Assembly (NCBI GenBank): GCA_035458865.1
Contig: DATHYZ010000262.1
Span: 1-28,606, forward strand
Origin: DATHYZ01 sp035458865
Lineage (GTDB): Bacteria; Chloroflexota; Limnocylindria; Limnocylindrales; CSP1-4
Reading direction: 5' to 3'
DNA: 28,606 nucleotides
Part shown: positions 1 through 7,546 of the stretch, one piece after another
Layout of the letters: every line of letters begins with the position of its first letter
How positions within the stretch are numbered: position 1 is the stretch's first letter
Made by a program: the position numbers and the translations under genes
The notes under the pieces: model-generated
Seen by the model: the letters and a program-made list of their open reading frames with translations, nothing else
Databases searched by the model: none
Told to the model about the DNA's origin: nothing

Positions 1-1
1 G

Positions 2-169
2 CTCGCCCGGGTCGAGCGCCAGCTCGAGCTCCTGCGGACCAAGGCCGCCCGCATCGCCGAGATGATCGACGAGGCCGAGGTCCGGGAGCGGCACCTCCGC
101 GAGCACCTTGCCGAGCTGACCGGACAAGCCGCGCCCGGGTCCGGGGCTGCGGCCGACTCGCAGCCATGA
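2..169 (+). CDS. C-terminal end of a coiled-coil protein, probably a transcriptional regulator (5' end outside window)
   Basis: The frame is open from the left edge and ends at TGA 167-169. The visible 55 residues are charged and strongly helical, with a heptad-like pattern (LARVERQLELL, then RIAEMIDEAEV and LREHLAELTG), followed by a short Gly/Ala/Ser/Pro tail. A C-terminal coiled coil like this is typical of the dimerisation helix of MerR- or MarR/PadR-type regulators, but no DNA-binding domain lies inside the window, so the family is a guess. The stop overlaps the start of the next gene in an ATGA junction, which implies translational coupling to the MFS exporter. A regulator encoded just before the exporter it controls would fit. 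Confidence 0.55.
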   Translation, partial: LARVERQLELLRTKAARIAEMIDEAEVRERHLREHLAELTGQAAPGSGAAADSQP

Positions 170-1590
170 GCCTGCGCTCCCTCGCCTCGTCCGGCGTCAG
201 CCGGGTCTTCGCCCACCGCAACTTCCGCCTCTGGTATGCGGGCCAGACGGTCTCGCTCATCGGGACGTGGATGCAGTCCGTGGCGCAGTCGTGGCTCGTC
301 CTCGAGTTGACCGGCGATCCGTTCCTGATCGGCGTCGTCTTCGCGGCCCAGTTCCTGCCGGTCCTGGTGCTCGGGCTGTTCGGCGGTCTCGTGGCCGATG
401 CCTTGCCGAAACGGCCGACCCTGGTCGCGACGCAGGTCGCGATGATGACCCTGGCCTTCGTCCTCTTCGCCTTGACCATCACGGGACTCGTCGAGGTCTG
501 GATGGTCGTGGCGCTGGCGCTCCTGCTGGGCCTCTGCAACGCCGTCGACATGCCCGTCCGGCAGGCGTTCTCCATCGAGATGGTCGGCCGCCAGGACGTC
601 GCGGCCGCGGTCGCCCTCAACGCGGCCATCTTCAACGGGGCTCGGATCATCGGCCCGGCGGTCGCCGGGCTCGTCATCGCCGCGGTCGGCGTCGAGGCCG
701 CCTTCCTCGTCAACGGTCTCAGCTTCGGCGCGGTGATCGCCGCCCTGCTCCTGATGCGCCCGGAGGAGCTCGAGCCGGCGCCGGCCGTCGCCCGCCCCCG
801 GTCAGTTCCCGAGGTGATCGGAGCGCTCGGCGAGGGGCTCGGCTACGTCCGGCGGACCCCGGTCGTCCTGGTCGCCCTCGTCGTCGTGGGCTCCGCGTCC
901 ACGTTCGGGATGAACTTCATCATCCTGGCCCCGGTGTATGCCCGGGACGTCCTGGGTCTCGGTCCCGAGGGCTACGGGTTCCTGATGGCGGCATCCGGCG
1001 CCGGCTCGCTGACGGCCGCTCTGTGGCTGGCCTTCGTCGGGACGCCCCGGCCGATCCGCATGGCCGCGGGAGCGACCCTCCTGGGCGCGGCCCTGATCCT
1101 GCTCGGCATCTCGGGCCTCTTCCTCGTCTCCATGGCGCTCATGATGGCCGCCGGTTTCGGAGCGATCGCGATGCTGACCTCGGGCAACTCGACGATCCAG
1201 GTGGTCGTGCCCGACGAGCTGCGCGGCCGGGTCATGAGCGTCTACGGGACCGTCTTCATCGGCTCCTCCCCGATCGGCAACCTGATCGTCGGGGCGCTGG
1301 CATCGGCCGCCGGCGTCGGAGCCGGCTTCATCGTCGGGGGCGGTGTGACGCTGGCCGTGGCCATCGCGGCAGCCGTCTGGCTGACCCGGTCGGAGCCCGG
1401 CCGGCTCGCTCAGGGGTCGGTCGCGTCGGCCCTCGGTCGGCCCGGGCGGACCGACGCTCGCCCGGCAGCTCCGCGGTCGACCGCGGCCGAGGACCGGACG
1501 GCCGTGCCATCTGGTCCGCCCGATCCCCGGCTGTCCGCGGCGGTCGACCGGTCCGTCACCCCAGAGCTGGCGAGTCAGGAGCAGGGCTAG
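166..1590 (+). CDS. MFS transporter, EntS-like (MFS_3) exporter family
   Basis: Predicted 474-residue inner-membrane major facilitator with about 12 hydrophobic segments between residues 15 and 415. Family marks are the N-terminal block with FRLWYAGQTVSLIGTWMQSV, a GARIIGPAVAGL segment near residue 155, and RGRVMSVYGTVFIGSSPIGN near residue 350. These resemble the enterobactin-exporter/macrolide-efflux type of MFS protein, which usually expels small organic molecules by proton antiport. The last 60 residues or so (from about 415) are hydrophilic, Arg/Ala/Pro-rich and probably a disordered cytoplasmic tail longer than usual. The ATG overlaps the upstream stop by four bases. The substrate cannot be told from the sequence. 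Confidence 0.88.
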   Translation: MSLRSLASSGVSRVFAHRNFRLWYAGQTVSLIGTWMQSVAQSWLVLELTGDPFLIGVVFAAQFLPVLVLGLFGGLVADALPKRPTLVATQVAMMTLAFVLFALTITGLVEVWMVVALALLLGLCNAVDMPVRQAFSIEMVGRQDVAAAVALNAAIFNGARIIGPAVAGLVIAAVGVEAAFLVNGLSFGAVIAALLLMRPEELEPAPAVARPRSVPEVIGALGEGLGYVRRTPVVLVALVVVGSASTFGMNFIILAPVYARDVLGLGPEGYGFLMAASGAGSLTAALWLAFVGTPRPIRMAAGATLLGAALILLGISGLFLVSMALMMAAGFGAIAMLTSGNSTIQVVVPDELRGRVMSVYGTVFIGSSPIGNLIVGALASAAGVGAGFIVGGGVTLAVAIAAAVWLTRSEPGRLAQGSVASALGRPGRTDARPAAPRSTAAEDRTAVPSGPPDPRLSAAVDRSVTPELASQEQG

Positions 1591-1727
1591 AGCGTCGAGC
1601 AGCCTGCTGCCCGGTCCGTCGTCGACGTGGCCACGGCTCGGCCGGAACCAGGGGTCCCAGCGCCGCGTCAGGGACGTGTCCGTCCGGCGCGCAGCGTGAA
1701 CGCGCCCCCACCGATCGGAGTCCAGCC
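1591..1727. other. Intergenic gap, nothing recognised
   Basis: This 137-base gap separates the MFS gene from the SIMPL gene. I see no convincing promoter, strong hairpin or small gene in it. The only signal is GGAG at 1717-1720, seven bases before the SIMPL start. Confidence 0.5.
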
Positions 1728-2495
1728 ATGACCAGCGATCGCCAGCCCTCGACCAGGATCATCGCCGTGATCGGCCTCGCCATCGGCGCCCGGGCGCTCG
1801 TCGCGCCGTCCGTCCTCGCCCGGCCGGCCTCGGGTCCGACCATCCCACCGGCCCCACCGGCCGCGCCTGGCGACCCGGTCAGCGGGGTCACCGCCACGGG
1901 CACCGCCACCGTCATCACCGTCCCCGATGAAGCCACGTTCTCGGTCGGCGTCGAGCTGCAGGCAGATACCGCGGCCGGCGCGCTCGCCGACGCGAGCCGG
2001 AAGATGGACGCCATCATCGCCGCGCTGCGCTCGAAGGGTGTCGCCGAACGCGACCTGCGGACCTCCAACGTGTCGCTCTCGCCCGTCTACGACTACAGCC
2101 GCGAGGGCCAGGCGCCTCGGCTCGTCGGCTACCAGGCGAGCGAGCAGCTGAGCGTCGCGGTCCGCGACGTCGACACCACCGGATCGCTCATCGATGCCGC
2201 GGTGTCGGCCGGCGCCACCACCGTCGGCGGGGTGACCTTCACCGTGAGCGACCCGACCAAGGCGACGGATGAGGCCCGCAAGGCCGCCGTGGCGGATGCG
2301 AAGCGACGCGCCGAGGCCCTCGCGTCGGCAGCCGGGATCGGCCTCGGGTCCCCGGTCTCGATCGTCGAGACGGCGGCGACGCCGCCGGCGCCGGTCTACC
2401 GGGAGGCCATGGTCGCGGCCGATGGCGCGGTGCCGATCATGCCGGGCACGACCGAGGTGATGGTCCAGGTCCAGGTCGTCTTCGCCGTCGGCTGA
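1728..2495 (+). CDS. SIMPL-domain (DUF541/BP26-like) secreted protein
   Basis: A 255-residue protein read from ATG 1728, which has GGAG at 1717-1720 with a 7-base spacer. The same frame is open far upstream inside the MFS gene, but that part is a shadow. The N-terminus has a short charged stretch, then a hydrophobic segment (IIAVIGLAIGARALV) and small residues around residue 30 that could serve as a signal-peptide cleavage site, then a Pro/Ala-rich linker. From about residue 50 on it matches the SIMPL/DUF541 pattern: VTATGTATVITVPDEA, then a helix with RKMDAIIAALRSKGV, then DLRTSNVSLSPVYDY, and near the end a KRRAEALASAAGI helix. Family members are periplasmic or extracellular proteins of poorly known role; BP26 of Brucella forms channel-like oligomers. 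Confidence 0.85.
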   Translation: MTSDRQPSTRIIAVIGLAIGARALVAPSVLARPASGPTIPPAPPAAPGDPVSGVTATGTATVITVPDEATFSVGVELQADTAAGALADASRKMDAIIAALRSKGVAERDLRTSNVSLSPVYDYSREGQAPRLVGYQASEQLSVAVRDVDTTGSLIDAAVSAGATTVGGVTFTVSDPTKATDEARKAAVADAKRRAEALASAAGIGLGSPVSIVETAATPPAPVYREAMVAADGAVPIMPGTTEVMVQVQVVFAVG

Positions 2496-2498
2496 GGG

Positions 2499-2518
2499 CG
2501 GCGACCGGACCCTCGCCG
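2499..2518. terminator. Short GC hairpin between convergent genes
   Basis: CGGCGA (2499-2504) and TCGCCG (2513-2518) form a perfect six-pair stem with an eight-base loop. It starts four bases after the SIMPL stop and ends just before the end of the convergent YhhN gene. There is no U-tract on either side, so calling it a bidirectional terminator is tentative. Confidence 0.35.
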
Positions 2519-2522
2519 GCGA

Positions 2523-3146
2523 TCAGGCGACGAGGGACAGGACGAGGAGCACCTGCGCGACGTGGTAGGTCGCCATGACGGCGACCCGCCGGGTCGGTCG
2601 CCCGGCTGCCCCGGGATCGACGAACAGCGACCAGCCGAGCAGCGCGTCGGAGGCGACGAAGCACCAGGCGCCGACGACCGCTGCCGGGACCAGCGTCCCG
2701 GTCGCCAGGCTCGCCATCCCCAGGATCACGACCAGGTAGGCGGCGACGGCCGCCCGGAGCCGGTTCGGGGATGCCCCCAGCAGCCGCCGTCCGACCGTCG
2801 CGCCGATGACCGCCGAGGCCGCCAGGCCGGCCGCGACGGCGGGGATCAGCGGGTCGCGGAGCCCGAAGGATGCGCCGTAGGCCAGCTGGGCGACGGTGAA
2901 GGCCGCCAGCCCGCCGACCAGGGATCCGCCGGGCAGGAGAAGGACGTCGCCCACGAGCGACGCGGCCAGGGCCCCGAGGACCAGGCCGCGCACCGGGAGG
3001 TCCACGGTCGGATCGACCACGGCCGCCGTGGCGATGAGGCCGACGATGACCGCCGGCTTGGTGAGTCGCTCGACGTCGCGCCGCGAGGCCGCCACCGCCC
3101 ATCCGTTGGCCAGGGCCAGGGCGATCGAGGCGAGGAGCAGCACCAT
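2523..3146 (-). CDS. YhhN/TMEM86-family membrane protein (lysoplasmalogenase-like)
   Basis: A predicted 207-residue, almost wholly hydrophobic protein with about eight membrane segments. It matches the YhhN family in length and in the order of its blocks: TKPAVIVGL near residue 30, SLVGDVLLLPGG near 65, AQLAYGASF near 90, ASDALLGWSLF near 165 and ATYHVAQVLLVLS at the end. Characterised family members cleave the vinyl-ether bond of lysoplasmalogen, or act on related lipids; the bacterial function is mostly inferred. I use ATG at 3146. An in-frame GTG at 3161 with GGAGG about 14 bases upstream would add five residues and is nearly as good. It is divergent from the aldehyde dehydrogenase gene and convergent with the SIMPL gene. 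Confidence 0.8.
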   Translation of the reverse strand: MVLLLASIALALANGWAVAASRRDVERLTKPAVIVGLIATAAVVDPTVDLPVRGLVLGALAASLVGDVLLLPGGSLVGGLAAFTVAQLAYGASFGLRDPLIPAVAAGLAASAVIGATVGRRLLGASPNRLRAAVAAYLVVILGMASLATGTLVPAAVVGAWCFVASDALLGWSLFVDPGAAGRPTRRVAVMATYHVAQVLLVLSLVA

Positions 3147-3234
3147 CGTCGGTCCGGTCACCCCACGATGATGCCCCTCCGACGTGGCGGGCGGGGCGGC
3201 GGGACCGCTTGACCGGGGCCGGGCGGCGGCCGGG

Positions 3235-3246
3235 TGCCATAATGGC
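3235..3246 (+). promoter_or_regulatory. Extended -10 promoter with dyad, upstream of the aldehyde dehydrogenase
   Basis: TG (3235-3236), one base, then CATAAT (3238-3243) make an extended -10 element in an otherwise GC-rich region. The ATG follows eight bases after the hexamer, so transcription should start at or next to the start codon and give a leaderless mRNA; no Shine-Dalgarno sequence precedes the ATG. The hexamer lies inside the dyad GCCAT-A-ATGGC (3236-3246), which may be an operator. A TTGACC at 3209-3214 looks like a -35 box but is 23 bases away, too far for normal pairing. Confidence 0.5.
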
Positions 3247-3251
3247 CCGCG

Positions 3252-4775
3252 ATGACGACCGAGACCCCAGGCCGAGCCCTCACCCCGTCCGCTGGCCGAG
3301 CCCCTTCGTCGTGGGGTCTCGGCGATGGCCAGGCGATCCCCTGGGAGTACGCGCCGGCTCCGGAGGCTCGCGACATCGTCCGCATCAAGGATCGGTACGG
3401 GCTGTTCATCGGCGGCCGCGAGGTGCCGGCGACCGGTGGCGAGACGTTCCTGACCGTCGATCCCTCCACCGAGGAGCCGCTGGCGGCGGTCGCCAAGGCC
3501 GTCCCGGCCGACGTGGACCGGGCCATCCGGTCGGCCCGCCGGGCCCAGCGCCGATGGGCCTCGCTCGCGGGCAAGGAGCGGGCGAAGTACCTGTTCCGGA
3601 TCGCCCGCATCCTGCAGGAGCGCAGCCGCGAGTTCGCCGTCCTCGAGTCGATGGACACCGGCAAGCCGATCAAGGAGAGCCGCGACGTCGACATCCCCCT
3701 CGTCGCGGCGCACTTCTGGTACTACGCCGGCTGGGCCGACAAGCTCGAGTACGCGTTCCCGGGCCGGGTCGCCCGCCCGCTCGGCGTGGCCGGCCAGATC
3801 ATCCCCTGGAACTTCCCGCTGCTGATGCTGGCCTGGAAGATCGCCCCGGCGATCGCGGCCGGGAACACGGTGGTCCTCAAGCCCGCCAGCACGACCCCGC
3901 TGACCGCGCTCCTGTTCGCGGACGTCTGCCGCCAGGCCGACCTGCCGCCGGGCGTCGTGAACATCGTCACCGGCCCGGGGAGCATCGGGGCCCACCTGGC
4001 CTCCCACCCCCGGATCGACAAGGTCGCCTTCACCGGCTCGACCGAGGTCGGGCGGACCATCCAGCGGGCCGTCGCCGGCACCGACAAGGCCCTGACCCTG
4101 GAGCTCGGCGGCAAGGCCGCCAACATCGTCTTCGAGGACGCTGCTCTCGACCAGGCCGTCGAGGGCATCGTCAACGGCATCTACTTCAACCAGGGCGAGG
4201 TCTGCTGCGCCGGCTCGCGGCTCCTGGTCCAGGAGTCGATCGCCGACCTGCTCGTCGCGAAGCTCAAGGACCGCCTGTCGACCCTCCGCGTGGGCGACCC
4301 GCTGGACAAGAACACCGACGTCGGGGCCATCAACTCGAAGCAGCAGCTCGAGCGGATCACCGAGCTCGTCCAGTCCGGGGTCGACGAGGGCGCCGAGCTC
4401 TTCCAGCCGGCCTGCGAGCTCCCCGACCGCGGCTGGTTCTTCCGGCCGACGATGTTCACGAACGTGGCGCTCTCCCATCGCATCGCCCGCGAGGAGATCT
4501 TCGGGCCGGTCCTGTCGGTGCTGACGTTCCGCACGCCCGACGAGGCCGTCGAGACGGCCAACAACACGGCCTACGGGCTGTCCGCCGGGATCTGGACGGA
4601 GAAGGGGAGCCGCATCCTCGACATGGCCCGGCGGATGAAGGCCGGCGTGGTCTGGGCCAACACCTTCAACAAGTTCGATCCGACCAGCCCGTTCGGCGGC
4701 TACAAGGAGTCCGGCTTCGGTCGCGAGGGCGGCCTGCACGGTCTCCTGGCCTACGTCCGGCTGGAGGACCGCTAG
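3252..4775 (+). CDS. NAD(P)-dependent aldehyde dehydrogenase, ALDH16-like catalytic part
   Basis: A 507-residue full-length aldehyde dehydrogenase. Visible motifs are IIPWNFP near residue 184 (cofactor site, with the Asn that stabilises the oxyanion), the general base Glu in LELGGKAANIV (about Glu284) and the nucleophile in NQGEVCCAGS (about Cys318). FGPVLSVL and SPFGGYKESGFGRE lie near the C-terminus. All catalytic residues are present, so it should oxidise an aldehyde to the acid; the substrate is unknown. The N-terminal 40 residues or so before YGLFIGGREV are an extension. The TAG stop is followed directly by the ATG of a truncated ALDH in the same frame. In bacterial ALDH16 enzymes, a catalytic ALDH domain and a truncated one form a single chain, and I infer that this pair is a split version. 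Confidence 0.92.
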   Translation: MTTETPGRALTPSAGRAPSSWGLGDGQAIPWEYAPAPEARDIVRIKDRYGLFIGGREVPATGGETFLTVDPSTEEPLAAVAKAVPADVDRAIRSARRAQRRWASLAGKERAKYLFRIARILQERSREFAVLESMDTGKPIKESRDVDIPLVAAHFWYYAGWADKLEYAFPGRVARPLGVAGQIIPWNFPLLMLAWKIAPAIAAGNTVVLKPASTTPLTALLFADVCRQADLPPGVVNIVTGPGSIGAHLASHPRIDKVAFTGSTEVGRTIQRAVAGTDKALTLELGGKAANIVFEDAALDQAVEGIVNGIYFNQGEVCCAGSRLLVQESIADLLVAKLKDRLSTLRVGDPLDKNTDVGAINSKQQLERITELVQSGVDEGAELFQPACELPDRGWFFRPTMFTNVALSHRIAREEIFGPVLSVLTFRTPDEAVETANNTAYGLSAGIWTEKGSRILDMARRMKAGVVWANTFNKFDPTSPFGGYKESGFGREGGLHGLLAYVRLEDR

Positions 4776-5747
4776 ATGCCGAGCCGGGCCCGGTCCGCCG
4801 CTCCCGCGCGCGCCGCCGCGAGCCGCGCGGTCGCGCGCGACGCCCAGGCTGACGCTGCGCCCGCCCCCCGGATCGAGGTCCGCAAGACGTACAAGCTCTA
4901 CGTCGGCGGTCAGTTCCCGCGGTCCGAGTCCGGTCGCTCGTACCTCATCCGCGACGCCGACGGCGCAGCGCTCGCCAACGCGTGCCGGGCCTCCCGCAAG
5001 GACCTTCGGGACGCCGTCCGGGTGGCCCGCAAGGCGGCCGACGGCTGGGCCGACCGGACGGCCATGAACCGGGGCCAGATCCTCTACCGGGTCGCGGAGC
5101 TCATGGAGGGCCGTCGGGACCAGTTCGTCGCCGAGGTGGCCGCCGCCGAGGGCTGCCCGACCGATCGCGCGGCGTCGCTCGTGGACCGCTCGATCGACCG
5201 CTGGGTCTGGTACGCCGGCTGGGCCGACAAGATCGCCCAGGTCCTCGGGTCGTCCAACCCGGTGGCGGCGCCGTACTTCGACTTCACGATCCCCGAGCCG
5301 ACCGGCCTCATCGGGATCGTCGCCCCCGAGACCTCGTCCCTCCTGGGACTCGTCAGCCGCCTGGCCCCGGTCCTCGTCGGCGGCAACGCGACGGTGGTCC
5401 TGGCGTCCGAGACCCGACCCCTGCCCGCCATCACCCTCACCGAGGTCCTGGCCACCTCGGACGTGCCGGCCGGCGTCGTCAACGTCCTGACGGGTCTGCG
5501 CCGCGAGCTCGTGCCGGTGCTGGCGTCGCACGGCGACGTGGACGGCATCGACCTCTGGGGCGCCCCGGACGAGCTGGTCGTCGAGGCCGAGCTCGCCGCC
5601 GCGGAGACGATCAAGCGGGTCGCCCATCGCCGCACGACGCAGCGCGAGGCCCGCTTCGACTGGCTCGATGACCGGGCTGCCGAGCGGCCGGAGTGGATCG
5701 CCACCTTCCTCGAGATGAAGACGGTCTGGCATCCCATCGGCGTCTGA
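4776..5747 (+). CDS. Truncated, non-catalytic aldehyde dehydrogenase-like protein (ALDH16 C-terminal-domain type)
   Basis: A 323-residue protein. The first 40 residues are an Ala/Arg-rich linker, then YKLYVGGQFPRSESG starts an ALDH fold that continues through WYAGWADKIAQ (about 145) and VLVGGNATVVLASE (about 200) to a VPAGVVNVLTG segment (about 230). It ends after about 60 more residues with KTVWHPIGV. The oxyanion Asn motif is replaced (VAPETSS where PWNFP would be), and the Glu- and Cys-containing catalytic segments are absent. It therefore cannot be an active enzyme alone. By analogy with ALDH16 it would pack against the preceding catalytic subunit. Its ATG abuts the upstream TAG in the same frame. 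The end looks natural and not broken, so I do not call it a pseudogene. Confidence 0.82.
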   Translation: MPSRARSAAPARAAASRAVARDAQADAAPAPRIEVRKTYKLYVGGQFPRSESGRSYLIRDADGAALANACRASRKDLRDAVRVARKAADGWADRTAMNRGQILYRVAELMEGRRDQFVAEVAAAEGCPTDRAASLVDRSIDRWVWYAGWADKIAQVLGSSNPVAAPYFDFTIPEPTGLIGIVAPETSSLLGLVSRLAPVLVGGNATVVLASETRPLPAITLTEVLATSDVPAGVVNVLTGLRRELVPVLASHGDVDGIDLWGAPDELVVEAELAAAETIKRVAHRRTTQREARFDWLDDRAAERPEWIATFLEMKTVWHPIGV

Positions 5748-5757
5748 CGATCGAGGG

Positions 5758-6918
5758 GTGAGCGGGACCATCGGCCGCATCGCCGCGGGGCTGCGGGACA
5801 ACCTGGGGGCGCTCCTTGGCGGCGCCGCGATCCTGGTCGTCGTCCTGCTCCTGCCGGACCTGTCGCCGCCGCCCACGACCCCCCCGCCGATCGAGCTGGC
5901 CCACGGCCGGATCGTGGCGATCCTCACGCCATCCGGCGACGGCACGGGCCCGGAGGTCGTGGTCGAGATCCTCGACGGCCCGGCCCGTGGCGAGACTCGC
6001 GAGGGGTACCTGCAGGGCCCCTCCGGCCAGATCGAGGTTCCCGACTACGCCGTCGGCGACGAGGTCATCGTCTCGTTGACCGCCCAGCCCGACGGGTCGT
6101 ATGTCGCGGTCTCCGACCGCTGGCGGGTCCCGGCCATCGCCGGCCTCACGGCCCTCTTCGCGATCGCCGTGGCGGTCGTGGGCGGCTGGCGCGGGATCCG
6201 CTCCCTGCTCGCCCTGGCCCTGACCCTGGCCCTCGTCATCAAGATCCTGCTGCCGCTCATCCTCGCCGGCTGGGAGCCGGTGCTCCTGGCGGTCGTGACA
6301 GCGACCGCCATCACCGTGGTGACGCTCCTCCTCACCGAGGGCTGGCGACCGACGACGCTGGCAGCCGCCCTCGGGACCTTCGCCGCCCTCACCCTGACCG
6401 CCGGGCTCGCGGTCGCGGCCACCGCCCTGGCCGAGTTCACCTCGGCCCAGGGGTCGGAGGACGCCCTGTTCATCGAGAGCCTGCTCGGCCTCGACCTCGA
6501 CCTCGGAGGCCTTCTCCTGGCCGCCGTGATCCTCGGCGCCCTCGGGGTCCTTGACGACGTGACGATCACCCAGGCCGCGACCGTCCACGAGCTCCACGAG
6601 GCGGATCCCCGGCTCGGGGCGAGGGCGCTGTTCGGACGCTCGCTCAACGTCGGGCGGTCCCACATCGCCGCCACCGTCAACACGCTCGTCCTGGCCTATG
6701 TCGGAGCGGCCCTGCCGCTGCTCCTGCTGCTTGCCGCCGGGCGCCAGGGGGTGCTCGAGATCGTCTCCGGCGAGATCGTCGCCGTGGAGATCGTCCGTGC
6801 GCTCGTTGGCAGCCTCGGCATCGTGGCTGCCGTCCCGCTGACGACAGCGGTCGCGGTCTGGCTGGTCCACCGTCGCGATCGGCGCAGCGAGGTCGATCAC
6901 GCGCCCGGCTGGGAGTAG
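5758..6918 (+). CDS. YibE/F family integral membrane protein
   Basis: A 386-residue protein starting at GTG 5758, ten bases after the preceding stop; GAGG lies almost against the start codon, so the ribosome site is poor and coupling to the upstream gene is likely. One hydrophobic segment (about 18-32) leads into an extracytoplasmic beta-rich region of about 85 residues (IVAILTP, VVVEILDGPARGETR, YAVGDEVIVSL). About seven membrane helices follow from residue 120. The family signature is clear: GALGVLDDVTITQ near 263 and GRSHIAATVNTLVLAYVGA near 300. YibE/F proteins are widespread in Gram-positive and other bacteria, and their role is not established (transport has been suggested). Its place behind the ALDH pair may mean only shared transcription. 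Confidence 0.85.
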   Translation: MSGTIGRIAAGLRDNLGALLGGAAILVVVLLLPDLSPPPTTPPPIELAHGRIVAILTPSGDGTGPEVVVEILDGPARGETREGYLQGPSGQIEVPDYAVGDEVIVSLTAQPDGSYVAVSDRWRVPAIAGLTALFAIAVAVVGGWRGIRSLLALALTLALVIKILLPLILAGWEPVLLAVVTATAITVVTLLLTEGWRPTTLAAALGTFAALTLTAGLAVAATALAEFTSAQGSEDALFIESLLGLDLDLGGLLLAAVILGALGVLDDVTITQAATVHELHEADPRLGARALFGRSLNVGRSHIAATVNTLVLAYVGAALPLLLLLAAGRQGVLEIVSGEIVAVEIVRALVGSLGIVAAVPLTTAVAVWLVHRRDRRSEVDHAPGWE

Positions 6919-6965
6919 CGGGACGCAGGCTCGACCGGTCCGGTTGGCCCCCGGATGACAGGACG

Positions 6966-7001
6966 TTCAGTATTGACTGAAATCATCGACATGAACATCA
7001 T
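6966..7001 (+). promoter_or_regulatory. GbsR-type operator overlapping the promoter of the ABC exporter operon
   Basis: TTCAGT (6966-6971), ATTG, ACTGAA (6976-6981) is a perfect 6+6 inverted repeat. TTGACT (6973-6978), five of six matches to a -35 box, lies inside it. CATCAT (6996-7001), four of six matches to a -10 box, follows after a 17-base spacer. The stretch is clearly richer in A and T than its surroundings. A dimeric winged-helix repressor bound to the dyad would cover the -35. The encoded regulator starts 45 bases downstream, so autoregulation is the natural reading; this is inferred. Confidence 0.6.
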
Positions 7002-7045
7002 CGTCGTGTGCCGCGACGTCCGCGGAGCGAGGCGAGGATCCGGCG

Positions 7046-7546
7046 ATGACCGACGAGGAGGCGATCTTCGTCGAACGAGTCGGCCAGATGCTCAGCGCTG
7101 GGGGCCTGCCGAGGATGGCCGGGCGGATCTGGGGCTGGCTCCTGATCTGCGACCCGGCCGAGCAGACGGCCGCGTCCATCGCGGCCGAGCTGCACGCGAG
7201 CCGGGGGTCGGTCTCGGTGACGGTCCGCCTGCTCGAGCAGGCCGGCCTGATCCGACGCTCGACCCGCCCCAGGGATCGCCGCGAGTACTTCAGCGTCCCG
7301 CCCGGCTCGGTCGTCGCCGTGCTGGAGTCCCGGCTGCCGTCCACGGTCGCCTGGCGGCGCTTGGCGGAGGACGGGCTGCAGGTTCTGGAGGACCGGCCGC
7401 CCGCGGTGAGGTCCCGGCTCCAGGAGCTGCGGGATGTCCATGCCTTCATGGAGCGCGAGCTGCCGGCGCTCCTGGAGCGGTTCGAGACCGAGCGACAGGC
7501 CGGGGCTGGCCCGATCGGAGTGGATAGGAAGGAACAGATCGCATGA
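7046..7546 (+). CDS. GbsR/MarR-family transcriptional regulator
   Basis: A 166-residue protein. The N-terminal region FVERVGQMLSAGGLPRMAGRIWGWLLI followed by QTAASIAAELHASRGSVSVTVRLLEQAGLIRR is the winged helix-turn-helix of the GbsR branch of MarR regulators. The wing holds RPRDRREYFSV, and the C-terminal half (from about 105) is helical and probably dimerises. GAGG at 7034-7037 with an eight-base spacer supports ATG 7046; a longer overlapping frame starting at 6955 is not the gene. Its stop overlaps the ABC ATPase start in ATGA (7543-7546), so regulator and exporter are coupled. It probably represses its own operon through the dyad at 6966-6981, released by a drug-like or membrane ligand that I cannot identify. 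Confidence 0.85.
   Translation: MTDEEAIFVERVGQMLSAGGLPRMAGRIWGWLLICDPAEQTAASIAAELHASRGSVSVTVRLLEQAGLIRRSTRPRDRREYFSVPPGSVVAVLESRLPSTVAWRRLAEDGLQVLEDRPPAVRSRLQELRDVHAFMERELPALLERFETERQAGAGPIGVDRKEQIA

Noticed and set aside
4776..5747. The truncated ALDH as a decaying pseudogene
   Set aside because: The frame is intact over 323 residues with normal codon bias and a plausible natural C-terminus, and the truncation matches the ALDH16 C-terminal domain.
2523..5945. A very long minus-strand open frame opposite the aldehyde dehydrogenase genes
   Set aside because: Its translation opposite the ALDH genes is Arg/Gly/Asp-rich low-complexity protein without any family motif. Only the last 207 residues (YhhN) are real. 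Long antisense frames are expected at this GC content.
6955..7527. Alternative plus-strand frame starting at ATG 6955 over the GbsR gene
   Set aside because: It starts upstream of the operator and promoter, and its translation becomes Arg/Gly/Pro-rich with no motif. The frame from 7046 gives a clean winged-helix protein.
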